Of a stretch of DNA of 64,000 nucleotides, positions 49,016 through 60,129 are shown one piece after another. Positions within the stretch are counted from its first letter, which is position 1, and the number at the start of each line of letters is the position of its first letter. A model generated the notes under the pieces. It saw only the letters and a list, made by a program, of their open reading frames with translations, was not told where the DNA came from and did not search any database. This DNA comes from Paragonimus skrjabini miyazakii (lineage: Eukaryota > Platyhelminthes > Trematoda > Plagiorchiida > Troglotrematidae). The translations under genes were made by a program, and so were the position numbers. The DNA lies in NCBI GenBank assembly GCA_014338405.1, contig JTDE01001094.1, forward strand, positions 113,275-177,274, read 5' to 3'.

Positions 49016-52000
49016 GGGTCTCCACTAAATTATCTAATCCACCAAACTGCGATTCAAATAACAAGGATCAATACACAGTTCACATTCCAGAAGCCAAAGA
49101 TAGTACTGATAGGATAAAGCTCCAAAGTCCACCAAAAGGTCAAGCACTCAAACATATTAGATAGTGACCGCTGAAGAACCATTATTAATCAAACGTCATG
49201 TAATGAGCCCAATTTCACTGGGTAAAAAAGGGCCCAGCGAAAATATTACTGCCGGTTTTCATTCACGAAGTACGTACAGTGGGATTGAGATTGATCTTGC
49301 AGTGTTGTTGTCAGAGTTCAACTGCGATACGCAGTCTGCGTTAAGAGACCACTAGCAGTCAACTAACAGAAACAAGATCCTAGTAAGCTGTAGTTTCCTG
49401 TTTGGCACATTTTACCAAGTTATTCGGATTACCACATTCGTTGAGAACGTTTCAGCAGCACTGTTAACAGCACCTGTTAACAGCTACGATACAGTACAGC
49501 CTACCAAGTGACTATTCAACAATCGAAAACCAAGAATTATTCTTAAAAAGTGGAACTCATAAAAGTGGAAGTGTAACTAAATAATCGCAAGAAAAACTGT
49601 TTCATCGTTGTTGGTAATCGTTTACTCACGTAGAAAGGTCATGAGCTTGATCAGATGGTGCCGTCGTTCAACAGTGACAAGAAATTTCGAAAGAAAAATT
49701 ACCGGAAGAAACACACTGAAGTGAATAAAATACGATAAAACGGAAGTAAAGTTGTGTATCCATGTACGTCATTGACAAGCGTCGTGCTTCCATGTCGAAT
49801 GGAAACTTGATTGTTTAAAAGAAGTGGAGCCACTTGATGCCGCGTGTTTAAGTTTGGGCATGAAGGACTTGTTTGGAGTTAGGTCACAACACATCTCCTT
49901 TCTTGATAATAAAATAGGGCTTGATTTCTCTTTTTACACTTGTATAGCGGACATGTATCGGTGCTCACCTCGGGTGTTGTAACCGATAACGATAAAGACT
50001 GGCAGAATTATCCAGTTATCAGACAGTAGCCACATAGCAATCAATAATTCAACATGTAAGAACCAACAGCTGTCCTTCAAAATGTGAAAATATATACAGA
50101 GGAAAATGCATAACCATTAAACGTGAGAAATTGTTTCATCATTGATACTAATATGACATGTATCAGAGTTTCGGCTGTGTACACAAAGGTCGCAGGTCAG
50201 AAACGCAACTCTGTTAAAATGAAGGCAACACATTCTTAAAATGTGGGTTGATGAGCATGCCTCAGTAATCAGGATGTTAGCGTGTCACTTCGGTTGGAAA
50301 GTGGAAATCTACCGTCAAACCTACATTACAAATCACGAAAGCGATGATCACGTCAGTACACAACTCGCCACTCAAAGTATGGGGAAAGCTTGTTCAGGTC
50401 AACGAGCATTGCAACCATATTGTTCTAGCAAAAAACCACGTTTACTTCGGTCAATAACGTGTCCTAATTGTACGGAATGAATTCCACTGTGAAAATTACT
50501 TAATTGTTATATTCACTAGCTGTGTTGTTTACTCGGCAAGATTAAATCCTACACCCAGCATTGGCCCAATAGCTAGCGTGTTGTTTGTATGATGCGACTT
50601 ATTACAAGCATCAAACGATAAAATACATCAGGGAGCATATAACGCTTTAGCAAACGCGCATTGGATCCACGCCTGAAAGGCCGCTTAGAAGGCCCATTAA
50701 AGTAAGTAAATAAAGCAGGTGAACAGTAAGACAAATCATAAGCCCCTGGAACACGTAGAACGGCCGAAGACATTGATTTAGACTTAAGCCGAACACTACC
50801 ACAACGCAATAGAGAGAACGGAGGTAATACCAATCATTTTAAAGTTCACTTACAATACATTATTTAGCAGCTTCAGCAACAAGCACGGTGCGGGCAAGAA
50901 ATAACGAAGACGATTCGAAAAAATGAGCAAACGACTGGAACCGCAATTTGTACAGCGTGTCTCAACGAGAAGCATCCATTGTAACATTAGTGTGACATTC
51001 GGACTAAGATAACAAACGAGTGAACCGGCACGATGCAGCAAGCTAGTGGATAGATAGGAAACTTTAGCCAGGCTAAGTATGTACAAATGGCCGCACACAA
51101 CGTCTGGCTGTTGCGTCCAGCTTGGTGTGCAGCATCACATACAAAGAGGCTGGATACGGTTTACCGCATTTAGGGGTCAATTTGTTCGCAATACACTTCG
51201 GATGTCACGCGCATTGCGTTATCGAAAGAGATCTGACGGTAGGACAGTGAACGCCAGTGTCTGGTCCTTAGGATAGAAATGAACAAACGACGGCACATAT
51301 CGTCAGCTCAGTCTATCCGATTTGGTGTGACCAAACCGGACGGAGCTACGTGGACGACCAACTGAGTACTGTTGTAGCCCGTCCACAAAACCAGGACTAA
51401 AACAGGGACCCGAGTAAAGTTTAGTACAATGGAAACCAGCAGTTAATTTAAAAACAACGCCTCAAGACAGCAATCACCAGTCTCATTGCCGATTACTTGT
51501 TTAATCTGACTAGACAACGTGTCGTTTGGACTCCACTCTCGATATCAATGTCTGATACAACAATACTACATAGTTTTCTGTCCTTCTCTCAAGTTCTAAT
51601 TGGCTACACGCTGTTGTTCGTTGCGTCAGATCGTATCCACCATTCAATGCACACTGTCGTTTAGTCTTCTTGTTGTCGAACCAATGGTAGATGGACCAGA
51701 CTTTGCTGATCAATTTGAATTCGTGTCCGATGAAGCTACTATCCGGGTTTAGTCACCATTACAAGGATAACTGAACCAAGTAGAACAGAGCAATGCTAAT
51801 TACGTTCAGTGGTCAAAACAACCATCCGACGAAGATTGATCAGACAGGTTTGGATACGTGAGCACTGTTGTGATCTACTGTAGCATACCGTTCAACAAAT
51901 CAACTGATTTTACAAAACCATCCCCTGTGCCTAATGTATGTGTGACGTTACACAGCAAGCTTAACATGAACAAAAACGTTGTGCTACTTCTGCGCGTATT

Positions 52001-52665
52001 TTACTTGAGTCAGGCAACACAGATTTTCTAGCAACCTCCTCGTTGGACTGTAAAACGGATGTGACGTGGCTGAACTGCTGATATCTGCTTTCTAAAATAA
52101 AAACTATCAAAGTGAATCATTTGTTGCAGGCACAAAAACAACATTACAACTACACTGACCAATCGGATGTTAGAGTAAAGAGCATTTACTGTGTGAGGAG
52201 TTCCACATTAGGACCCAATGGTACCGGATTTGCATAGGATCTATTATATAAGTGAGAAGAATGCTCCCATGATCCTGTGAGAAATTGACCTTTGAGGTCC
52301 GTCACAGTACAATCCACGGTAGTTTATGGAAGTGATAAAGCAAGCAGCCAAAACTTCACAAAGTGAACAAGTGGTGTGACCAGGCTGCTGTGGAGAAGAC
52401 AACCGAGCAAAAAGATCAGGTAACATAACCACAACGTCCATTACAGGACCAAACGCCGGCCAATATGAACGTGGGATAATCACAATCCACTTAAGGTTGT
52501 TGATGTGGAATAAGAGCCACGAGCCAACCGCTTGTTCACTGTTCGAAAGAACACACGCATACAGAAACCACCTAATTCATAAGGTACAAACAAACTCAAA
52601 TTTATGAAAAATGTATTATGGAAGATAGTACAAATTAAGACGAATAAATGACAGAGAAATAACAC
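49016..52665. other. No gene recognised
   Basis: Only short frames. The - strand segment 50573-50833 (86 codons, basic, with SKRPFRRGSNARLLKRYML) was noted but has no clear splice sites or family. Confidence 0.45.
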
Positions 52666-52932
52666 TTAATCTAACTGATCAGACTTGGAAGGGCCCAGAA
52701 GAGGCGAACGTGGTACTTCCAACCGTTCAGCGGGACCACTTTCCAAAAGCTTCGGTTCGTCATTCGATTCAGGCAGTAAGGCCGAAGTACTTTCAGCTTC
52801 CTCAGCAGATAACAGGCGGCCAGCTTCCCTGTCCGCATGATCATAAACGTCCATCCGACGGGGCGGTATTAGAGCAGCTGCCACATAACGACCCTCTGAA
52901 TTAAGGAAGTTGAAAGTACCCACAGCAACTTG
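52666..52932 (-). CDS. Terminal exon of an unrecognised gene
   Basis: 267 nt from a TTTTAG acceptor (its G at 52933) to a TAA stop (52668-52666): 88 codons plus stop, entry phase 0. It begins QVAVGTFNFLNSEGRYVAAA and LIPPRRMDVYDHADREAGRL, a folded-domain-like part. The tail is Ser/Pro/Glu/Leu-rich and disordered-looking (SAEEAESTSALLPES) and ends KSDQLD. The balanced composition and clean acceptor support a real last exon. I do not recognise the family; upstream exons should lie above 53.5 kb on the - strand. Confidence 0.55.
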   Translation of the reverse strand, partial: QVAVGTFNFLNSEGRYVAAALIPPRRMDVYDHADREAGRLLSAEEAESTSALLPESNDEPKLLESGPAERLEVPRSPLLGPSKSDQLD

Positions 52933-53189
52933 CTAAAACAAGCAAAGAATAATTACATACTTGTGTCATAATCATATATAAAATCCCGTTTTAGAAACCA
53001 AACGAACTCATAAGTTTCAGATGCAGTAGTTCTCCTAGGGATCATTAGAATTGGTTGTTTTAGGAAGAAAGACTGTTACGACCCCACCAGGTGGAGAAAA
53101 GCAAGAATAAACGCAAAGACCACGAGCAGTATCTTTATCAGGAACGAACACAACAATATCGCAAAACAGCACGAAAATCAGAGCGCAAG

Positions 53190-53483
53190 TGTTGGATTCC
53201 AACTCTCGCAACTCAGAACCCCCCCAACAAGTAAGGAAAAAGACGGCCTTCAAACGAGCTTTATTTGCTGCTCAGCCCGAAGGCGAAATTGCGATTTACA
53301 GCAACTGTATTTATAGGTTTGAGGTGGCCTTGGGCTTAGGCCACCGAATGGATCAATGAGAGGCGAGCGCAACTTCTCGGATGTTCGAGAATTCTGACGG
53401 GAGTTCAAATTCCCAGAAAATGAAGGGAACCATTTTTCCTGCAAATAATGCAAATGTTTTGGAAGAAGTGACTTCTTCCAACA
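53190..53483 (-). repeat. LTR-like segment (possible solo LTR)
   Basis: On the - strand it starts TGTTGGAA and ends ATCCAACA, a terminal inverted repeat of the TG..CA type. Inside it carries CCTATAAATACAG (a TATA box) followed 60 nt later by AATAAA, the layout of a U3-R region. No matching 5-bp target duplication flanks these limits, so the true ends may differ; an alternative - strand end is GTCGTAACA near 53086. No internal coding region or partner LTR was seen. Confidence 0.45.
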
Positions 53484-53684
53484 CACTGTGAGGTGGGCGC
53501 GCTGCTCTTCGTATTTTATACCACTAGTATAATACCACAGAAAAGAATCAGCTGTCAGAAAGCATTTCAATAGCATTGACGCACAACGTATGCACTCTTG
53601 GCTAAGATGTGCCCATACCCACCAAAGGAGTGTAAACGAACAAAAATATTAATAATAACTGCTCCGTCATTAACGGTACTCACA

Positions 53685-53755
53685 AGATTGGCGCTCGAAT
53701 GGATAAGAGTCTCAGTTCGTAGCACAAAGGATTGCCGGTTCGAACTATTTCTATT
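53685..53755 (+). repeat. tRNA-like SINE head, second type
   Basis: TTGGCGCTCGAATGGATAAGAG resembles the D-arm region of a Leu/Ser-type tRNA (A box). GGTTCGAACTA (53737-53747) is a strong B box. The acceptor stem is not evident. It differs from the family at 48921 in both the head and the sequence after the B box. Confidence 0.5.
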
Positions 53756-54661
53756 TGACTAACCCAAACAAGTACAAGACCGATGATGGAGTGTCATTTT
53801 GGGAGTTAACATAGTGAAATGTTTCAATAGCACTTAATACTGTGCTTACCACATTATCGTCGCGTTCGCTGCCTAGCAGTCGTGTCCGGTCAACCCATAC
53901 TGAAGGTCGTTAGCTCGTGACCGTCGGATGATATTCCTTTTCAGTACATGTTGGTCCCAAGTTGTCCGCAGCATCTAACTGGGAAGAAATATCCACGCAG
54001 TCAAACATTCCAAAACGGGCGACGTGTAACGCAACATAATGGATGCATAACGTGCTTACACCTCATTAGTGCGAATGGACACCGACAACCCTGGATCGCT
54101 AGTTTGTGCTAATTAAGATCATGAGCCCGAAATGATGTTATGGATAACTCATATTGTTAGTCCTTGAACCGATACCCTTCCTCAGTCTCGTATTTGGTCG
54201 GAATCAACACGTTCAGATAGGCTAAACGAGAGTCAGACTGGCAACCGTTCGCGTTATAACCCGAAGCTTTTGTCCATTCGGTTACTGCGCATATAAGAAT
54301 CGTTGGGGACGAGGCGATTAGCATACACTTTGTTCAAAACGCATTCGGACCTTCCTTATTTTGTTGGTTCAAACAAGAACGGAACCGATTGCGGTAGAAT
54401 GCTAGTTAGAGTGCAAATACCATTAAATGCTATAATGCAGCTGAAGGAACTTATATTCTCGTATATCACGCTTAGCTAAATTGCCACGTATTCCTCGTCA
54501 TTTCGATTCAACATGATCGCGAATACAGTGAAATAGGTCAATCAAGTTGTCGAAGAAGAACCCAATTCCCCGAAAATACGGTTTTCATTTGTACTTAAAA
54601 GGCCTATTTCATTCTGCTCGAGGTGACCTTCACTGTCAGTACGGTCATGTGCCACTTCACC

Positions 54662-54774
54662 CTTCCCATGCGTTCTCAACCTTGTGCCAATGCCAGGCAC
54701 CCCGCCTACGCCCTTCGCCCTTCACGAGCGTTCTCAGCCTTGTGCTAATTCCTGGCATCCCGCCAACATGCTCG
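54662..54774. repeat. Short tandem duplication (58-bp unit)
   Basis: GCGTTCTCAACCTTGTGCCA at 54670 recurs as GCGTTCTCAGCCTTGTGCTA at 54728. Both are followed by a CCTGGCA or CCAGGCA word and CCCGCC. The units are C-rich, unlike the surroundings. They lie in a + strand open frame (54684-55178, 164 codons) with no recognisable domain, which I do not call as a gene. Confidence 0.7.
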
Positions 54775-55179
54775 TCCTTTTAATTGAGACATCACTGTGC
54801 TATCTGCATCTTTGTCTGGTCCATTTCTGTCCTTGTTTTCTGATTGGTCACAAACCCCTAAAATGTGGTCTAGATGGTGACCGTGTCCTCTTCGGATTAA
54901 GTGACATAAAGTGGATCTGCCCGGAGGCCGGTCTTTTCTCTGTGTTCATTCGTTACCATTGGGTGGTTGGGTTGGCCGGGAAGATTCGTATTAATCGTGC
55001 ATATTCCGCAGTCAGTTGTTCAGTACCACTGAACGCCGTTCCGTTATCTACCGTTTCACTAACCGTTATTCTGTTGTCTGTTTACGCGCTCGTACGCCGT
55101 ATATCAGGTTACAACACAACTGGAGGTGATTACGATAGTGATCGTGAATTTCAAAGTACAAACGTGCCATGGATGTAAT

Positions 55180-57470
55180 TGACCAGCCCAGCAACAAAAC
55201 AGAGTGAACGGCCAATAGCCAGACCGTAAGGACGCCAGTTAGGTTCAGTCCAGGCTAAATGGGACTGCATGTAGACCGTCACTTACGATAACTTACATTC
55301 CGAGTATAATGCAAGATGTAGCAGTACAGAGTGTAACCTGCAACTAGCAGATAATTTAAAATAGATTAGCATGAATCAAAGACAGAAATATTCATTGTAT
55401 TCAGATCGCTCGAACGGATTCAGATTATTCGAATTTGAGCGACAATCGTCTAGTGTCACAAAACTAACGATGAGATGGGCGATCTTGGAACAGAGCGAAC
55501 ATGACGGAAGACGCTACGTAGGGTTAACTGAATCAAAACAAACAGTCCAAGTCGCGTCATTATTAATGTCTTATTTTAACTCGATGTGACATCGGGAACA
55601 GCGTTTTACTTATCTTCCTAGGAGGGTAGCATATCCTCAATCAGCAGCATTCGCTGGCATGCGTCTATGACTCTGTCGTAAAATCTCACTCCTGAGTAAG
55701 GGTCTGTTTGATAAAATGTGCGCGATGGTCGTAAAGGACGCAGCGTCAAACAAGTATACTTTTACTAGCACTCACTCGCAATTACAATTCGGTTGGTCTT
55801 GGCAAACGTTATTTTTGTAAGACGCAGACTGGTATGAAAACAGAACTACCAAAAAAACGAATGTTATAAGGGTGTGGGCTGGAACTAGACGCGTTCTGCG
55901 AAACCATCACACGTTGAGCACACCTGAGCAAATGTGCTCTAGATTAGTCGTCATTAACGTTAACCGGAATACATCAGAAATTGACACCGACGCTTGCTCA
56001 ATGTACACAATTTAAGTTGGAGATAAATTGAGCGAATGGGGCTTAATTCCTGAGACGTCTGCCTAATCTTAGACAGTCAACATGGGAGGGCTTAAGTCCT
56101 ACAAACAAACAAATAAGCTAGAAATGAGAATACAACAGCAGCTGTAAGACGACAACTTCTTTGCGTCTTTCATGACCATATTTTACTAATCAGCAGACAA
56201 CACTCACGCCACTGAACTCGAGTACCTATTATGTTCTCTGATGTTTCTAGCCAGGGGCTGGGCGGGTCACAGGAGCAAGGTTGGGAGACAAGTTTGACTT
56301 GCAACTAATAACCTATTGCCAGCTGCCATCATTCTCTTTTGTCACGTAACCGATTAGCCACATCGTATCTTACACCAGTGGGTTGCGGCTTGGTAGGATG
56401 TACTGCATTGTAAAGGATGCGGTAGCATTCGCAGTACACGACTTAGCCATCTAATACTACGCAGTTTTAAAGTTTAAGTAGGTCAACTGAATCAACTTTT
56501 AAAGTGAAAAAACTCCTAAGTGCCTACCTGTATAAACTGCCTGATGCGCACCAATTAATGCAAATATCGAGGAGTTCAATAAGTTCTATACCTCCAGCCC
56601 TTAACAGACATGTCAAACAGCCGTAAAGCAAAATCACTCTGACTATATTTTTTACAGACGCGACCCTTAAGCTGAGTCGGAATAACAAAGTCTCAGTTTT
56701 CCACTTTTTCTTCTTATACAGTTGTACTCATTTGTTACTCCGCCTCTTCGTGGAATGTCGTTAGGACCAACGAAAGCCTAAGTTATAGTGCCCATAAGTA
56801 TGATACAAAGCTGAAAATGATGAGGATGATGAGTGAGTTTGCGCGACAGGTTTTGATGTCGTTAAGGTAGGGTAATCCCAACATTAAGAACACGAATCGA
56901 ACGTACATTATGCTAATTGTTGGGCCCAGATCTTGTATGTTAAACCACTTTTTCCCGCTTTCGCGTGACACATGACGTCAGAATTATATATAAATAGACC
57001 AACACTCAACTGACTCCGTCGGACCAGAGGTTACGGTAGACTTCCGTTTTGTTGTATCGTATTCGCAACTCGTGGGTTTTATGCGGTAGATGAACTTCAG
57101 AATAGTCTACTCTGGAAGATTGTTCGAAGTGCTAGCGGTCATTAGCACAACTAACTGAAATGGAGTGCACTTGGTCATAATCGCTACCCGGCTAGTAAGA
57201 ACAGTGCACAAGTTGGTGTCCTCCAAGAGTTTCACCCAGTAGGCCTTGCTGGCCCACTGCAATGCAGAAACGGTAGGACTCTGCAACCAGCTGTCTTGAG
57301 GCTTCAAACGACCTCACGGACAAGGCCATAAAATGACAACTTACGGATCAAAAAATTCGGCGGACTTCAGGTAGCATCGAACTTAATAAGGAGTTGTCGT
57401 AACGATTTTAATTCCTTACACCGTCGGTCGCCAGTGCACTTTATCGAGCGGTGATAACCGGCCGTTGCTA
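55180..57470. other. No gene recognised
   Basis: Left flank of the LTR retrotransposon. Short frames at 55371-55589 (+), 56783-56971 (-) and 57107-57307 (-) lack domains and convincing splice sites. Confidence 0.45.
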
Positions 57471-57475
57471 CTATG

Positions 57476-57480
57476 GGGGT
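57476..57480. repeat. Target-site duplication, left (GGGGT)
   Basis: GGGGT immediately before the 5' LTR, identical to 61531-61535. A 5-bp duplication is usual for Ty3-type integrases. Confidence 0.9.
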
Positions 57481-57658
57481 TGTTATAATATTTTGTGTTA
57501 TTTGTTTCATCCTTGAGCCGGTAATCGATTTAAATTTTCCATTTCAGCTGTCATGCGCCAATTGTTAGACGAATAAAGCCTATCATACGGACCTCTTACT
57601 CTTCTGTTTCTGGCTCAAGATTGTTCGTTTGCGCCGTCGAATCTGATTGTTTGCAACA
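57481..57658 (+). repeat. 5' LTR (178 bp)
   Basis: Begins TGTTATAATATTTTG and ends TTTGCAACA. Contains TTTAAA at 57529-57534 (TATA-like) and AATAAA at 57572-57577. These suggest transcription starting near 57562, with a short R region. 11 substitutions and no indels separate it from the 3' LTR. Confidence 0.93.
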
Positions 57659-57659
57659 A

Positions 57660-57675
57660 TTTATTCGTCTAACAA
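57660..57675 (+). promoter_or_regulatory. Candidate self-priming primer-binding site
   Basis: TTTATTCGTCTAACAA starts one nucleotide after the LTR and is the exact reverse complement of TTGTTAGACGAATAAA at 57562-57577 inside the LTR (16 of 16). No TGG-initiated tRNA-complementary site lies next to the LTR. Tf1-type elements prime reverse transcription from the 5' end of their own transcript through such a site. A weaker ACGTGAT, reminiscent of the CsRn1 tRNA-Trp site, follows at 57678-57684. Confidence 0.6.
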
Positions 57676-57682
57676 CCACGTG

Positions 57683-58480
57683 ATGGAGCGGATCTTACGT
57701 CCTGAGAGGTTTGGCGTCGACCTCAACGCCGTTAACGCTTCTAAAGAGTGGAATCACTGGTTTTGTACATTCACTAATTTCTTGTAGTCTATTGACAGCT
57801 TCCAACCTAACAAATTGACTACGTTGATCAATTACATCTCGTCCTCGGTCTATGAATATACCTCTGAATGCGATAGTTATGAGGATGCAGTCTCCATACT
57901 ACGTGACCTGTATGTGAAGCCCAAGAACGAATTATTCGCTCATCTGTTAGCGACTTATAGACAAGAAGGTGGACAGACGCTGGACCAATTTGCACAAAGA
58001 TTGAGGTCGCCTGCGAAAGACTGTAACTTTAAAGCCACCACAGTCGAGCAGAATGGAGACGATGCAATCCGAGACGCTTTCATAAGTGGTCTACTCTCCA
58101 GCCAGATTCGACAGAGACTGTTGGAACAAAAAGTGTTAAATTTTCGGGCCGCTTTCGATCAGGCCAGATCGCTTGAACTGGCAGAAAAGCAGTCTCAATT
58201 ATACCAGTCCACTCCGACTAACACCTACACGGCTGCAACTGAGGTCTTAGAAAACCCGTCCAACCCTACCAGATTGCTTGATGTAGCAGTCTCCAGCTCA
58301 TCGACTGGCAAGTGTTTCTTCTGTGGGTATGGCAAACACCCCGTCCGAAATGCCCTGTTAGGGATGCGTTATGTAACGGGTGTGGAAAGAAGGGGCACTT
58401 TCAAAAGGTTTGCCTGATGTCCCGGAACCGACAGCCCTGCTCTCCTATCACCTGACCGTCCATTTCGACTGTCACATCAG
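57683..58480 (+). pseudogene. gag: gag of the CsRn1-like element (broken)
   Basis: The start ATG at 57683 opens a frame that meets an in-frame TAG at codon 35 (57785). The same frame continues open through capsid-like sequence from 57815 to about 58340 (LRDLYVKPKNELFAHLLATY, DQFAQRLRSPAKDCNF, IRDAFISGLLSSQIRQRLLE). A zinc-knuckle region starts CFFCGYGKHP near 58312. Just after it a frameshift moves the remaining Cys/His residues to another frame, where they run to about 58430. Two separate lesions, so no functional Gag. Confidence 0.88.
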
Positions 58481-58489
58481 CGGCGGCTC

Positions 58490-58797
58490 CAGAGTGTCTT
58501 TCGAATGCTGTAGTTGACCTCGAAGTTAACGGAACTCGCTTACAAGCTTTGATAGATACTGTCAGTTCTGAAAGTTATGTAGCGTCTTCCGCAGTGTTGC
58601 AGAATGACGGGAAAGTTAACAAATCTAGCAAGATAACAATGGCTTCTACCGCCCTGTCAAGTGACACGCGAGGTCACGTCCTGGCGTCGATCAAGTACAA
58701 AGATGCTGTGCATGAGAGGATGAAGCTGTCAGTTCTACCAAATTTATGTGCAGACGTTCTCCTTGGTCACAACTTTCTTAGACTTCATAAGTGTTGA
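58490..58797 (+). pseudogene. Aspartic protease remnant
   Basis: The frame encodes AVVDLEVNGTRLQALIDTVS, then SESYVASSAV, and near its end LCADVLLGHNFLRLHK, the typical flap-side and C-terminal blocks of a retroelement protease. The catalytic triad DTG reads DTV here (about 58546-58554), which should abolish activity. A TGA at 58795-58797 then separates the protease from RT. Confidence 0.82.
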
Positions 58798-58861
58798 GAT
58801 CTCATTCGGCGAGACAAAATAACCGTTTTCGCTCTGTTCACTGACCCCAGCTCACATCGAA

Positions 58862-60083
58862 TTGCCTCGTCTTTTTCAAAACCTGATGCGAAACTTCAAA
58901 CCCATTGCAACAAAATCTAGAAGGCACAGTCCAGCTGACGAAAAGTTTATACGCGATGAGATTCGCCGTTTGCTTGCTGAAGGAGTGACCGAGCCTTCCT
59001 CCTCTCTTTGGAGAGCTCAAGTCTTGGCAGTCACTAAGGACGGACACAAGAGAAGAATGGTAGTTGACTACCGCCAAACAATTAACACATATACCCTCTT
59101 GGATGCCTATCCTCTCCCAAAAATTGACGCTGATCGAACGCATCGCCGTGTACGACACCTATAGCACTCTGGATCTAAAGAGTGCTTATCATCAAATCTC
59201 TGTTCGGGAAGAAGAAAAGCCTTTTACGGCTTTTGAGGCATGCGGGCGTTTGTATCAGTTTTGTCGGATTCCGTTTGGCGTGACGAATGACGTCGCTTGC
59301 TTCCAACGGACTACTGACAATATAATAGCACGCGAACGACTGAAAGACATTCTTGTTTACGTTGACAATATTACGGTATGTGGAACCGATTCCAGTGAGC
59401 ACGATCTCAATCTTCGAAAGTTCCCTGAGGTGGCCAGAAAATATAGATTAATTTTCAATGAATCAAAAAGTACCATCGCCGCCAAACAAATCAAACTTTT
59501 AGGTTATGAGGTATCCAAGAACACTATCAAACCGGATCCTGATCGCCTGAAACCTCTGCGATAATTAGCCCCTCCCCTTAACTTGAAGTCCCAGCAACGA
59601 ATAGTGGGATTATTCGCTTACTATTCACGGTGGATATCTCACTTCTCTGACAAAATTCAAAAACTTGTGCATAATAACACCTTCCCCCTACCCAATGAAG
59701 TTAGAGAAGCCTTCGAGGCTCTGAAAGACGAGTCATGCAAAGCTGCTATCTCTACTATTCAATACGATACCCCTTTGGTTGTAGAAACAGACGCCTCTGA
59801 TGTGGCGATCGCCGCCACTCTGAATCAAAATGGTCGACCGGTAGACTTCTCGCGTAGTCTGTCGTCCAGTGAACGGCACCATTCTGCCGTAAAAAAAGAA
59901 GCGTACGCTGTCGTGGAATCCATACGTAAGTGGAAATACTTTCTACTTCGCAATCATCTTAAACCTGTTACTGACCAACGTTCCGTCGCCTTCATCTACG
60001 GCAATCAGCACAGGGGAAAGTCAAGAACGATAAAATTGAACGTTGGAAGCTGGAACTGTCGCCATTCAAGTTCGATGTTGTAG
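58862..60083 (+). pseudogene. Reverse transcriptase and RNase H remnant
   Basis: RT lies in two frames. 58862-59164 has EIRRLLAEGVTEPSSSLWRA and RRMVVDYRQTIN, up to LLDAYPLPKID. From 59064 the frame changes and continues with YSTLDLKSAYHQISV (motif A, Asp present), FCRIPFGVTND, and the YxDD box as YVDN at 59358-59369, losing the second catalytic Asp. RNase H is at 59583-60083 (PLVVETDASDVAIAATLNQN, then KKEAYAVVESIRKWKYFL). Stops at 59562-59564 and 60081-60083 separate the blocks. Confidence 0.88.
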
Positions 60084-60129
60084 ATCGACCTGCTAAGGAT
60101 AACCGAGCGGCAGATGCACACTCACGTGA

